64,000 nt of DNA from Scalesia atractyloides. Taxonomy: Eukaryota > Streptophyta > Magnoliopsida > Asterales > Asteraceae. Every line of letters starts with the position of its first letter. Position 1 is the first letter of the stretch. The position numbers and the translations under genes were made by a program. Below are positions 1-12,079 of the stretch, piece after piece. The notes below the pieces were generated by a model, which worked only from the letters and a program-made list of their open reading frames with translations, did no database searches and was not told the DNA's origin. Location: positions 35,651,476 to 35,715,475 of the forward strand of contig CAMTDV010000022.1 in assembly GCA_947069175.1 (NCBI GenBank), given 5' to 3'.

Positions 1-1909
1 AGTTCTTCTCAATTTGTCGTATGCTTCTTTAGTAGATTTAAAATCACTTGAAAAATTGTCTGGTAAACTTTTGAGCTCAGTATATCGTGTGTCTTTTTCA
101 ACACATTCATTGCATGGCTCAGCACATTTTGAACATGGTTTTTCTACAACAGACTCACATTTGGACTCATTTACCTTGTTAATGTTTTCCATGCATGCTT
201 TGGTAGTCTCAACAGCCAACTTCTCCATCTGTTCACCAACTCTCTGTTCAACATCAAGCGTCTTCTGTTCTTCACAAGATGATCGACAACTTGGTCCAAA
301 GTAACCTGCAAAAGTTTTCAACATATCGTTAGGCAGGAGGTGTTTAAATGCATTGTTTAAAAGTTCCTCCTCTTCAGATGATGTGTGATAGTAATAATCA
401 TTTTCTGGCGCCTCATCAAAATATGCCTCCGATTCTTCTTCAGGTTCTTCGATTATCTCAGCAACCAAAGCCAAACTCTCATTCTTGGATATGTATTTGT
501 TCCAGTTAAAGCCCTCATCTTCTTGAGTTACCACTAGCGCTTTGTCTTTGGTCTCTGGCTGTCTATCTTCAATCTGCACCATGTGAGTTCTTGGTTGGCG
601 ACGGTAGTAGATAGCCTTCTTGTAGTAGTCATCGGCAAATGGGTTATGGTTACCCTGAGCTTCTCTGTTTGGGCATTCATGTTTAAAATGACCCTTTTCC
701 CGACACTTGAAACAAGTAACCTTGGATTTATCAAATCCAAGTTTTCCATCCAAACCTCCCAAGTTCTCTTTCCTAGTGATTTCCATGAAGCGTTGTGTGC
801 GTTGAACAATAGATGCCATACACCATTTAATGTCGATCAACTCCAGCCCTACTGGATCAATCTGATCATAGTCCTCTCTGGTCATTTCAGAATTACCAAT
901 CTTCCTGCTACAAGACTGTCATAAGATCCAAGAACCGATGCTAATAGTGACATATGCTGCTTAGCAGTTTTCTCATCAAAGTTTTGTGCATTATGGAAGT
1001 CGACAGCGATATTGCACTGTAGTACCCTTTGAGTAGGATTTGATTGACTGGTCTGGTTGAGTTGGGGATTGCTCGATCCATATGATGACAGTGGGCTTTG
1101 AGACATGTTTAGATTGACCATTGCAAATGATTGAAAACTATTGTTTTGATTTGACGGTGGGCTCGGTGTGCTGTAAGCGTTAAAGGCAGTCTTGATCTTT
1201 GGAGATTGTATTTGAGCGGCAAAACTATTCTTGAAATAAAGATTAACATCGTTGCACTTGAACGTTCTTGTTCTTCGCCATCTTTTGCATTTCAAGCTCA
1301 TGTCCCTCCAATCCTCAATGAAACGTGGTAATGAGAGATTACCATATTCAGTTCCATTCTTCAAAATGGTCAAATAGGTTGACCATTCCCCTTATGGCAA
1401 GGAATTCGTGAGTTTATCAACAAGTTCTTCGTTGGTCTTGATGATTCCCATTCATTTGCACCACCAGATGACAATATCTTTCAATGAATTGTTTAACCGT
1501 CTCACCTTTGATCAAAGTAAAGATGTAAAATTCTTTACTCAACAACGACCTCTTCACTTTATGCAATTGGGCACTTCCCTGGAATTTTAATCAAAGAGCG
1601 TTCCATAATGATTGTGCGTCATCACCATTTTGTAACAACATCATTGATAAACATTTCTCTTTCATACTCTGAAAGTTGAGCCAATGTCTTCTCGAGACCA
1701 TTTTGTCCAACAGGTGATTGATACTTTTCTTCGATAGCAAACCAACAGGTAAATTGACTTGCCTGGACCCAATTCATGAAACGTTCGCTCCAACTATCGA
1801 AGTCTTCGAGGTTCATTAACTTTGGCGGTTTCGTCATAGTACCCATTTCGTTCTCGAGGTTCAGGTTTTGTGCTGCAATAGTCGTGACTACTAAGGAAGC
1901 AAATGCGTT
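1..1909 (-). pseudogene. copia-1 gag polyprotein (frameshifted, 3' end off-window)
   Basis: Gag forms the cytoplasmic virus-like particle and binds the element RNA. The N-terminal part (about 1905-1620, minus) has the UBN2/DUF4219-style opening PPKLMNLEDFDSWSERFMNW. The middle (1373-900) is a Ser/Asn/Gln-rich linker ending in a stretch on mutual helices. One CCHC knuckle, C-F-K-C then G-H then C, is encoded at about 672-713. The C-terminal part (530-1) is acidic and then Cys/Lys-rich with repeated SKC/PCSKC words. The frame changes at least near 1600, 890 and 600, so no continuous protein can be made. The true start is unclear: an open frame extends upstream of the ATG at 1846. Confidence 0.75.
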
Positions 1910-2537
1910 ATAAAATTCGTCTTCTATTTTTCTACAAAAAGTTTAGACACACACTATCGAAAATCTGATTAGAACTGTAAAACTTTCTCTGTGCGGATGA
2001 CAAAAACAGTTCATACAACCAAGATCCATTTGCACGACTCAAAGACTCGTACGGACAAAATGATTCAAACAAGCTACTCGTGCAAACAAGAAATAACTGG
2101 TACGAATGAACAGTTCCCTCGTACGAATGACTTGCTCGTACGAGTGTATAATTTGTGAGAATCACAAATTTAATTTTTTAACATGTAAATTTTAAGATCT
2201 TCTGATTACTCGTTCGTACGAATGAATTAACTGGTTGAGACAGTCGTTCGTGCGAGTGGTCTCTCTATCCGTATGAAACAACTTAGGTCACAAAACGGAT
2301 GAATTTTACCAATTTTGACATTATTAAGCTCGATTTTAGATCTGAAATTGTTAAGGATTGATTAGAATTTATTTTAACGTGATATCCTAGAATCCTAGTC
2401 CAATTTGTCCATAATTTCGTCCAAATCCGAGATCAGTTCAAGAAAATGTAGAAGTAGAAAGCTGCAACAGTGAATCTAATGTGAAACAGTTGGTAGCCTG
2501 CAGAAACTTGACCTTTGTTGGCAGATCAGACCTCAAG
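1910..2537 (-). other. copia-1 untranslated leader with CGTACG palindromes
   Basis: No convincing gene is present; the open frame at 1932-2165 looks incidental. The stretch 2040-2260 holds four exact CGTACG cores (2048, 2120, 2137, 2215) and several near copies such as TCGTGCGA, mostly within the larger consensus ACTCGTACGAATGA. Confidence 0.6.
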
Positions 2538-2549
2538 GCTCTGATACTA
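2538..2549 (-). other. copia-1 primer-binding site (initiator tRNA-Met type)
   Basis: The plus strand reads GCTCTGATACTA; the complement matches the usual TGGTATCAGAGC site at 11 of 12 positions. It lies one base inside the LTR end, where minus-strand DNA synthesis would be primed. Confidence 0.75.
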
Positions 2550-2550
2550 G

Positions 2551-3003
2551 TGGTGAATGGGGGATCAGCTCCTCCGATGAGCAACCGGTGTTACCTAACT
2601 CAACTAGCAGAGGCGGAATTCATTGCTAGAGAGGATGACAAACGAACAAGTGAGATCTACTGTTTAACTGCTTTGAATGTATTGATTGACGTGTAAAGTA
2701 CAACGCAAGTAAACAAATCAACACTCGTACTAACTAGAATAACACTTTAGCTCTGACACAACATGCCTCTATTTATAGGTCGACATGACTCGCATTGGAG
2801 TGTGTGAAACATAGACTGTGACTCGTGCGAATAGCTGCCCCGTACGAGTCACAGAGTGTCATTCGTACGAGTCATGTACTTCACTCGTCGAGTCTCTTAC
2901 CAAAAAAATAAATTAAACAATAACATTTATACATTTGACGTTTAAGCCCTATATACAATACCGACATATCCTAAACGTAGGCAATAGACATTATACACCA
3001 ACA
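2551..3003 (-). repeat. 5' LTR of copia-1
   Basis: On the minus strand it begins TGTTGGTGTATAATG and ends CATTCACCA, the expected TG...CA form, directly upstream of the primer-binding site. A TATA box (TATAAATAG on the minus strand) lies at 2769-2777, about 225 bp from the LTR start, so transcription should start a few tens of bases further left. The U3 part upstream of it (2790-2900) holds two CGTACG palindromes (2841, 2864) and several degenerate copies. The second LTR is off-window, so both edges are by motif only. Confidence 0.7.
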
Positions 3004-3607
3004 GAGAGAATGTCAGATTCTGCAATACTAGGTCTTTATATTTAATTGATATCTGGGGAATTATTCGAGTTCTTCTGATTTTGCATCGGCAATGACCAAG
3101 AACTTGCATAATACTTTACGCATTATTTGCCTACAAAAGCTGCACAAAAAATGAGTATTTCATAAACATTTACGACATCTGCAATTCAAAAGATTCCTTG
3201 ATGGAACACCACCTAAAGTCGAGCGTTCATCTCTTTCTTTGTATGGAAATACTAACCTGAGCTCTCAAGGTCTCATAGTTCAAGCCATTTACAGATATCA
3301 GTTAGATATATTCACCTGTGAAATGATATTATGGGAATCTCGATGCGGGAGTATATTCTGAGATGGGAGACACAGTTACTTCATGTTCTTTAATATTACC
3401 TAACATATCTTGAAACAATTGAGAAAGGTGTAGAGGTTTAAGTGGATAAGTATATTGGCAATCTAGGTAAATCTGTTTAAGAACTGAAAGATACTACAAA
3501 GATCAATGGTAATTGTGATTTGTCTAAATACTTGATATGATCCTATAAACACAAAACTCACAAAAAAATATGTATGCAAATACATCTTTACTTATTCTTT
3601 CTTTTCA
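3004..3607. other. unassigned stretch
   Basis: It lies outside the copia-1 LTR. I see no LTR, PBS, knuckle or polymerase motif. A short open segment around 3195-3320 (+) contains PPKVERSSLSLYGN and then NLSSQGLIVQAIYRYQL. It could be a fragment of a gene, but I do not recognise it. Confidence 0.4.
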
Positions 3608-3805
3608 GAAAAAAAACCCAAAAAGATTTCCACCTTATTTTTAGCAATCTATTTTAGATTTTGGTCTACCGATGATGAAAAAATACCGTTAGTCCAAGTT
3701 AAAGCGACAGTTGCTAAAGGAAAGCTGAAGAGCATGGGCTGGGAGCTAACCAGAAAAGAAAAATATCCTGACACGTCAACAAAGTTCATTAATTTGAAAC
3801 ATTAA
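3608..3805 (+). pseudogene. unidentified open segment with splice-acceptor-like start
   Basis: A pyrimidine-rich tract ending in TTTTCAG at about 3590-3607 is followed by an open frame that stops with TAA at 3803-3805. The last ~45 codons read like real protein: an acidic start (STDDEKIPLVQVKATVAKGK) and a basic tail with GWELTRKEKYPD. There is no ATG start. It matches no retrotransposon domain I know. It may be a captured exon or the 3' exon of a decayed host gene. Function is unknown. Confidence 0.3.
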
Positions 3806-3839
3806 ATTTTAGAATAAATCTGTTTTGGTCAAAAAATGG

Positions 3840-4690
3840 TCAACCAAGGTCATAACTTGGACTTAGTAGGCAAATCGGATAACCATGGTCCTTAACTTGG
3901 ACTTGGTTAACTGAGTGGGTTATTAAAACAGATAAAATTTCACAAAAAAAATAAAAAACATAAACAAGGTGAATAGAACTGACTCGTACAAGTGACACAG
4001 TGACTCGTACGAGTGGCAAAAGCTTCATTCGCATGAATCATCGCTTGCACTAATCATCACACTATTGATTATGTGCGATTGAGAGCTTACTATGTGCGAA
4101 TCAGTTCTTATCACTCATTTTCTTGATCTACGTTACGTATCTATACTTTGGGAGGTTGATTTGCACACCTCTTTCGATAGGCAAGGTACTAATGTGTGTT
4201 TTGAGCCGTTATAATGCCGAAATTGGACCAAAAGGAAATAAAACATAGATTTAGGATAATCGGACCGGTAAAATATAAAATTGAACACAAAATCGTTAAT
4301 ATCGGCCCTTTTAACCCATAAATCAACCTTCAATTTGTTAAAATCTACACATTTTAAGTTCGGTTTGATAAGGTGTTATTTGGTGTGATTTGTAACTCGT
4401 ACGAATCATCACTCATACGAGTAAGGATTTCAAATGTCTGTTTATCATATTCACTCGTACGAGTAGAACCTTAAACAGTTATATCTTTGTGGCTCGTACG
4501 AAGAATCACTCGTATGAGGAAGTTTGTTAAAAACCCTTAAGATTTGTTAAGTATGATTTTCAACTCGTACGAGAGGGTTTTGTTTAGAACTTAATTCATT
4601 GTCTAAGTATCTGCCTCGTATGAATGGTGACTCACACGAGTGATTAAGAAGTTGAAATATTTGGAAAAATTTTCTAAGTGTTTGAAATGT
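3840..4690. repeat. cluster of CGTACG palindromes before the long ORF
   Basis: Exact CGTACG cores lie at 4006, 4398, 4456, 4495 and 4566, most within CTCGTACGAG/A, with many single-base variants between them (for example near 3984, 4415, 4508, 4615 and 4630). The same oligomer is found in the copia-1 and copia-A leaders/LTRs, so this stretch is probably the leader or LTR remnant of a related element. No primer-binding site was found. It ends at a TTTGCAG (about 4700) just before coding sequence. Confidence 0.55.
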
Positions 4691-4699
4691 TTATGTTTG

Positions 4700-7600
4700 C
4701 AGATCAAGAAGTCTTCATTTTTACCGTTTCACAACATCTGTTGTCTTCTAGACGAGACTATTCCTGAAATCGCAGCATATAGAGAAGTTCTAGATTTTTA
4801 AGCCGACTTCCTATCACCAAGGCGCTCACTGACCGTCACACGGCTTATCGTTCTCACGTTAAATATTTTTGGAATGCCACTGAATTAAATGAGGAAGAAA
4901 ACGCGATTTTGTCTGCTGTGAGGATTGATAACGAAGATCTTCAAGTCAAGATCACTGAAGACTTGATCCGGACGGTGTTAGATTTAAAGATCATGAAGAA
5001 GACCCAACTGGTTTCTCATAGTACATGGTTAAAGGGTGCTTCTATAGGATGGGTTATGCAGGTTTCGTTAACGTAGCTCCTTTTAAGAAGGCAAACCTCA
5101 ATGCTCCATTTCATTATATTGCACATTGTGTTATTCATGCCCTCAGTCACAGAAAGGGCGGCTTTGATGATATGATTGATTATCAGATGTGTATGATTAT
5201 AGCACTTATTCTGAACTTTCCCTACAATTTCTCAAGATTGATCTTCTCCCAGATGGTCCAAAATATACAACGCAAGAAGTTTCTGCAGAATCTGCGTTTT
5301 GTTCAGATGTTGCTCGATCACTTACATCCAAATTTAAAGAAGAAGAATGATGATGTTTCAAAGCTAGAGCATATGGATGTGTGAACTCTGAAAAATATGA
5401 ATCTGCATCTTAAAGCCTTCCCAAATGTAAAGCCTATCTTCAGGGCTATTCTTGACAAAGATTATGTGTCGCCGCCAAAGGGGAAGTGGAGAAAAGACGA
5501 TAGTGGAGACGAAGATGAGGAGTTAGAAGCGTTAGACGGTTTTGTCGTGAAGAGAAGCGTGTGGTTCTCTAAAGAAGATAAGAAGGGGGTAATGGTCGAA
5601 GCGAAAGCAAACGTCCACATCTACCTTCAATGCCCCTAAATAGAAGCAGCGTGCATCTGACAGCACGAGGTTGGTAGACGAATCAGAGATGAAAGAAAAT
5701 GTTGAAACTTTGGCTGCTATACCTAACGAGAAGCGTTTGGGGTCCAGGAAGGAATAGTTAAAGAGGCATCCTCCTCTAGTACTGATCGAGAGGATAGGAT
5801 CGCTGGAGAGAGAGAAAGAGCTAAAGAAAGAGAACTTGAACGTCTGGCTGAACTTCAACGTAAAGCGAAAGAGAAGAAACGAAAAGCGTCAGGTGAAGAT
5901 GATACGTCTTATGTACCTTGGGGTTCCGATAGTAACACTCGTGTTCGCAAATCTTCAAAGGAATCTTCGAAACGTCTCAAGATGCCAGCTGTCATCATCT
6001 AAGCACAGATTGTCCAAAAGACAAATCTAAGAGAAAGGTGTAGAAAAAGGTTGATGAAGAAGTGAATGTTGAACCGACTCCTCAACCACCACCATCACCA
6101 CCTCCTCAACCAACTCCACAACCACCACCACAACCAACACCACAACCTACACCTCAAGCTCAACCTTCTCAATCTCAACCCAGTTCTTCATGGAACCAGA
6201 CTTGAAGATCAATTTGACTTCGATTTTGGTGATATACCAGGGGAGAAGAATTTTCTACAGATATGTTCAATAACACACGTATTGAAGAGTTGGACAACCA
6301 AGTTATGCTGAATAGTGTAAAGATTGCTGAACTCCAAGAACAACTCAAAGGGCTGAAAGAAGAAAACCAGCAACTTGAAGCTATCCTGGCTAGTGATGTG
6401 TCAGAAAACGAAAGACTAAGGAACAGAATGGAAGAATATAATGAAGAACGCCTCAGCAATAAGCGAAAAATGAGCTTATTCTAGAAGATTCTTACGAAGA
6501 AGCTTGGAATTAACTTAGCTGCAGAAATAGATGAGATTGAAAGCGCAGAGGCTAGAGAAAGGGTTGCTGAGCGAGAACGCATGCAAAATAGTTATCTGAT
6601 GCTCAGGGGAAAGGTAAAGCAAAGGTTGGTGAGGAACCTATGATTGATATAACATAGCCAGAAGCTGAATCTGTGCTAGTATCTTCTGAAGTGGTGGTGT
6701 GTGCAAACATGAGGAAGTTTGTTTTGATTGGAAGCCAAAGGATGTTCACAATTACATGATGAATCTTTCAGCTAATCATCGAGAATGGCTCAATAAGAGA
6801 GAGATGAAAAAAGAAATAGAAGCAGAGGTAGATGAATTTGTTGAGAATCCTGAGAAGGAAAATGAAGACTTGGACGATATTGATGTTGTATTTTCTGATA
6901 AGTCTGATAATGATAATGATGGTGGTGATGATTACAATTTGGGTGGTTCAGGTTCTTTGTAACAGAGTCTAATTTGAAGGATGATATCGATTTTTCTGTG
7001 TACTTGGTGATTCTGCAAATCAAGTGAAAGAAGGTAAAGATCAGGGAAAGTATGAATGCTCTAAGGATTCTAAGTAGGCAGGAATCCACACAGTGACTAA
7101 TATGTCATCTGTTCCTACCGTGCCTAAACCTAAGATTTTGTATTTAGAGCATGATGTAGAGGAAGGAGAATTTGTCCACAGTTACACAAAAGAAGAAATA
7201 TCAAATATATTGGGTGTGGATGAAGAAACATTTGAGTTTGATTTCGAAGAAGAGCTTAACGACATCAGTGCTTTCAAGCCTGTGGAATATATCGTCGAAC
7301 ATGTTTCTGATGCTCATGATTATGACAAAGTTCTTGTGGAGGATGATTCTGATGACGATGATGCAAATATTGCCGACGAGGGTACAGATTACTCCCAACT
7401 TTCAGTGAATTGTTTGCAGCTGAGAATGATGATCTTCTGAAGCGCAAAGATGAAGAGGCTGTCAAACAGCGTTGGTTTAAAGAAGTACCAGTTGAACGTA
7501 AATTTAAATGTCCCTTAGCATTCTTTACGCGTGATGCTAACATTTCTTTGGGGGGTAAGCTGGGGTTGGATCGAAGAGCTTAATGTTTATCCGATTAGAA

Positions 7601-7739
7601 GGGAGTATGGGATCCAGTATTTTCGATACTTAAGCGACATAAAGACCCTGCCGTTCTGGGATATCAAAGAGCTTGTTCAAACTAAGATGATTAATTTGAA
7701 GATGAAATTTCAGGACCAGCGGCTGTGGAAATTGATAAA
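4700..7739 (+). pseudogene. large retroelement-associated ORF, decayed (function unknown)
   Basis: About 3 kb of coding-like sequence is broken by several frameshifts and cut at its 3' end by the gypsy-C LTR. In order: a globular part (4806-5384) with HVKYFWNATELNEEEN and LNAPFHYIAHCVIHALSHRKG; a charged linker (5397-5640); a Lys/Arg/Glu-rich coiled-coil-like part (5790-5960); a Pro/Gln repeat of PTPQP type (6080-6170); a second coiled coil (6263-6470, IEELDNQVMLNSVKIAELQEQL); acidic stretches (6830-6960, 7330-7380); and a final globular piece (7490-7739) with RREYGIQYFRYLSDIKTLPFWD. From memory this layout resembles long uncharacterised ORFs linked to copia elements in Asteraceae, sometimes placed after pol. 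It has no reverse transcriptase, integrase, signal peptide or clear membrane segment. Confidence 0.5.
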
Positions 7740-8826
7740 TGTCACACCCTGGTCGTAGCGGAAGCGCAAATGTGTGACTATGAGGTAATCATTGCATCAA
7801 ATCATGTAAACAACTATAAATCAACAACGATGCCATGCTTATATTAACTTACAACCAATGTTTACAATTTTCCAAAAGTGAAATCATGAGTTTCCAAATA
7901 GTTTCACATCGTAATAAAAAATGTGGTTTGAAATACATTACAACATAGTAAAAGATTGTTTTCATTGGAAAATGATGTTGAGGTTTTGACTCCTATATAC
8001 CCATACGAGGTTGGGATATAAGAGGCAAATCCACCCAAAAGGTGGCATTCGTTGTCATGTCATTCCCATTTCCCGAAGTGTTCACCGGCTCGAGTCTTGC
8101 GTCCTGAAATACATGTAATTTTAAAAAGTCAACATAAAGTTGGCGAGTTCATGTAGTTATTGTTTTCTCATAAAATGTCATGCTTGTAATCCAGTAATGA
8201 AATCTGTGTATGTTATCACATTCATGGAGTTTAAGGATCTAACAGTGTGTAGCTAGCACCCTGACATATGTGCCATAAGTAAGTAACCAACCCGAGACAA
8301 CTCTTAACATCATTTTGGATCACAAAAGCACTCCTAACCAGTTAATAAACCAGGAGTGGAGCGTGCCTCAAACTCTATAGATCTATACCTTTTGCACCTT
8401 GGTCAATAAGTGATTAATGGTTACTCTTGTCATCATCCTACTTACGCACATTGATCGTGTTATCAACTAACCCCATAGCTAACATACCGTTTGTTATGAC
8501 ATGTATTTCCCCTAGATAGTTTTAAAACAAAACTTTGAAATAATTGAAGGAGGGACATGAACTTACAGTTTTGCGTTTCGTACGTTGTATTACTCATAGT
8601 TGGTGTCCGTACACGTGTCTAACCTACATGTGTATCAAGTTTATTAGACACCCAGGCCTCAATGGACCTTGTACTCGTTGTTCATCTTGAGTTCTTGTTA
8701 TGTATTTCCTTGTTATGATAGAAAAACTTTTAAATGTTATGATAGTGTTGGTAGTTTATTTGTTTGATTAATATTGTTTATATATATATATATATATATA
8801 TATTTGTTCTTAGATTGTGTGTGAAC

Positions 8827-9140
8827 AGGGCCTTGCCCTTCACATATCCTCGTGCCTTGCACACGTGTCATTAGGCCTTGCCCATGTCATCTATGCCATT
8901 GGGCCTAGCCCATGTTTTCTAGTCATTGGACCTAGCCCATGTTTTCTTGTCATTAGGCCTAGCCCATGTTTTCTTGTCATTAGGCCTAGCCCATGTTTTC
9001 TATGTCATTAAGCCTAGCCCATGTAATTTATATCTTTGGGCCTATCCCATGTAACTTATGTGTTTTTGGGCTTTGTCCATATATTTCATACATTTTGGGC
9101 CTTGTCCATATATTTTATGCTATTGGGCCTTGCCCATGTC
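8827..9140. repeat. 27-28-bp minisatellite with GGGCCTAGCCC core in the gypsy-C LTR
   Basis: About ten units start near 8846, 8873, 8900, 8928, 8955, 8982, 9010, 9038, 9068 and 9097, with a last one at 9124. The core is TTGGGCCTAGCCCATG followed by TTTTCTTGTCA or similar. The second LTR copy (about 16003-16180) has fewer units, so the array has changed in length between LTRs. The core resembles plant TCP-type site II (TGGGCY) elements. Confidence 0.75.
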
Positions 9141-11440
9141 TTTTATAAATTAAGCCTAGTAGAAACTCATTTAAGTTCCCATTTTTTATTATGTCTTAAC
9201 TTATAAATTTTTACGAAGTATGGAGTGTAAGTATATATTTTATATTTCTAATAAATCACTTAGTAAATTCTTTTATATTTTAACTTTCGGTTTTGATTTG
9301 ATAACATATATATGTTATGTGTCTAAATATATATTTTAGACTTGTCATCGTCGTTTATTACATGCTTTTTCTTGTCGACCATCGCCCGTCGTCGTAATAA
9401 CTCTTCGTGTCGGCGATTTATTCGTTTGATCGAGAACGCGACGTGAAATTTTGACGCTCGCCCATCGTCCGCATTGCTTCGTTTGTCCGATTTTGGTTTC
9501 GATGTATTGTAAGAATGCATTTGTTTAGTCACCAACACTTGATATTATTTTCAAGTGTTTGTAGTATTTTGTATGTAGTTGGGTATTTTTATGGTGAATA
9601 CCCTAAGCTTCTAAATACTTACACATATAATACAAATGTATTTATGCAAAACCCTTGGTGACAAAATATGTATGCCTACTTTTATTTCCACAAGTAACTA
9701 TACATATATTTATAAGGATTTCTTATTTTTACTTGTAAAAATATATATATTTATACTTGTTTAACACTTGAGTGTTTAGGGTTTAACCCTTGTCATTTGA
9801 ACTTACTTAATGACGATTTAAGTTACTAATCGCGTTTAGTCCCGCTAATCATCCCGTTAATCATATCTTATTCGCGGTTAGATTTTTAGAATACTTCGCC
9901 ATAGTTCCCCTAAACTATGGCGTTTTCCATGTTTTTAAAATGTATTTAAACCTTGTTTAAACTCATGATCAAGATCAACAATTTATTTCATGCTTTCATA
10001 TTATTTGTTTACAACTTATGTGTATCATCATCCATGGCCTTTTTGTAGTCACAATCTTATTAAAAATGTAATGTGATTTCAATATTTATTAACACTTTTA
10101 ATTCACCACTTTTGTCATATCATTAACTCAAGTCCATTTCTTTAACATCTTGATTACTACACGTTTTAAGATGGTCACATCTTAAATCATAGTTTATTTC
10201 CTATAAAAATCATTCATGTGTAGTAAAATTATCTTTAAGTTCTAGTAATCTCTATGGATGATGTAGTTTATGATCTTGTTTAGATTTAAACATTATCATG
10301 TTTAAGTCTTCATTTTCATACTTGATCACACAAGATCATCTAACTTTTACACCTTACTTTAACATAAACAACATCATCAAGCTAACTAGCTATCATATAA
10401 ACACATAATCAACACAAAATAAACAATATTTGGTGTTATTATTAAGGTGTGAGTTAGGGTTTTTAGGTTATCTTTTCCACATTTTCAAGATGATCAACTT
10501 GTACATCATTAATCTAGATATAATAACAAACTAGAATATGAAGGGATTTGCCTTACAATAGGTGCACAAGTTTGTGATGATCTTAGAAGGAAAATGAAGC
10601 TCCAAGATAGGCCTAATGGTCCTCCACCTTTGCTAGCTTCTTGAATGGTCTTGAAGAGGCTTTAAAGTTAGTGTAATGTGGTGGTTTATGATGGGAAGTG
10701 GTGGCTATATGGTGGTGATGGGGGCCGTATGTATGAGGGGGAAAAGGAAAGAAGTGTTGCAATTTTTTGTGATAATAAAGAAAGGTAATGATGATATATA
10801 TAATTACTATCTTTTGAAGATCTCCATAAATCAACACACCATGCCTTTAAGCTAATATTTTCAACAAGATTCAAGTGGGTGTGGGATCCACTTGAACCAT
10901 CAATATGTGGGGGGTGAAGTGTAATATTTTTTTATAACACATGTTAAATAAGAAGATATTTTGGCCATTAAGTTAAGTATGGTGATTAGAAGTTTAGGGT
11001 GCTATTACATGGTAATTAATCCACTTGATCCTCCACTATAAGTTTTGGATGACGGAAATGTCGTTAGATCGTTCACGACGCAATAATCGCTAATAAACGA
11101 ACTTATTTATTTAGTACCGGAAGCTTTTGTTTTCGACCACCACAATTGTCATGGTGTCTACTTAGTGCATTTCCGACCTAAAATATGCATAACTAGTTCA
11201 CTAGACGAATATACGATGAGTTAGGATGGCCAAAATGCCTTTCATTCGATCGTTCTCTTGATATCAGCACTTTTATATTCTACCGTCGAACTTTTCCGAA
11301 AGTTATGTTTCCGTGACCTCATATTAGTTGAACGGATTCCGAGTTCTAAATGAGGATTAACTAGTTCGCTAGATGTCTGAATGAGGCAATCGGCCACTAC
11401 AATGTTCGTCGTTTCGACAAACGGTCGCCTTCGGTCGAAT

Positions 11441-11516
11441 TGTGCATTGTTTGACGAATGAACAGAAACGATGTCTTTTGTGCATTGTTTGACGAATGAA
11501 CAGAAACGATGTCTTT
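11441..11516. repeat. 38-bp perfect tandem duplication
   Basis: The unit starting TGTGCATTGTTTGACGAATG occurs twice without difference (11441-11478 and 11479-11516), followed by the first eight bases of a third. Identity suggests a recent slippage or repair event inside the gypsy-C LTR. Confidence 0.85.
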
Positions 11517-12079
11517 TGTGCATTCTTGCTATTCTCACATTGTTTTAGTATGTTCAAAATTATTTTATTATTATTCTGACATCCAGAATCCACTGATTAG
11601 TATTGCGGACAAACTAACATTTCTCGCCTTTTTGGTCGTAACAGACAATTTTGCAAGTTGGGCGTTGTACCGGAAAGTTATGTATATTTGTAATGGGTGC
11701 TCTCATATACGATTTTTTCATTTATATATGGACTCAATCATGGCATTAGCATGCCGTTATTTGTTGTTCTGTTTCGTTTTAGCGATTTTGCCGACACAAA
11801 TGCTGCCACCACAAATAGTGCGCCCAACACTTTCTACCAACACTTTTATGGCATTGTTTTGTTTGTTTCGCATGTAACGGAAACCAGTACATGTTATGAT
11901 CTGATTTACTTACCCTAATACTTAAGATATGACGTACGACTTAGTTACGCAATTAATCTACAATAATATGCATGAGATTATAAAATAAAAATAGTGATTA
12001 GATTGTATGGAATTACTGGTTATTTGCCATTTGCCACATACTCCCCATGTTAAAAAGAATTTCGTCCCAAAATTCACTT

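Larger units (their letters stand above)
1..3003 (-). mobile_element. copia-1: Ty1/Copia LTR retrotransposon, 5' part only
   Basis: Reading on the minus strand, a 453-bp LTR (3003 to 2551) is followed by a primer-binding site, a ~630-nt leader and a gag gene that runs off the left edge. Protease, integrase, RT and the 3' LTR would lie outside the window, so neither completeness nor the TSD can be judged. The family is called from the UBN2-like gag start and the single CCHC knuckle. The order LTR-PBS-leader-gag is seen directly; the copia assignment rests on gag type. Confidence 0.8.
7740..12038 (-). repeat. 3' LTR of gypsy-C (about 4.3 kb)
   Basis: The left edge TGTCACACCC at 7740 matches the copy at 14865, and similarity continues to about 9030 against 16184. 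The right edge is inferred from the pol end and a purine stretch at 12039-12048, with CA (TG on the minus strand) at 12037-12038. It contains an AT microsatellite (8781-8802), a 27-28-bp minisatellite (8827-9140), a 38-bp tandem duplication (11441-11516) and a TATATATC candidate promoter near 10796-10803 (minus). Open frames here, for example 9323-9538, look incidental. Confidence 0.6.

Noticed and set aside
1932..2165. 77-codon minus-strand open frame in the copia-1 leader
   Set aside because: It is composed of CGTACG-rich leader sequence, has no domain and precedes the gag start.
9323..9538. Basic 71-codon minus-strand open frame in the gypsy-C LTR
   Set aside because: Located in LTR sequence with no partner to test conservation and no domain; treated as chance.
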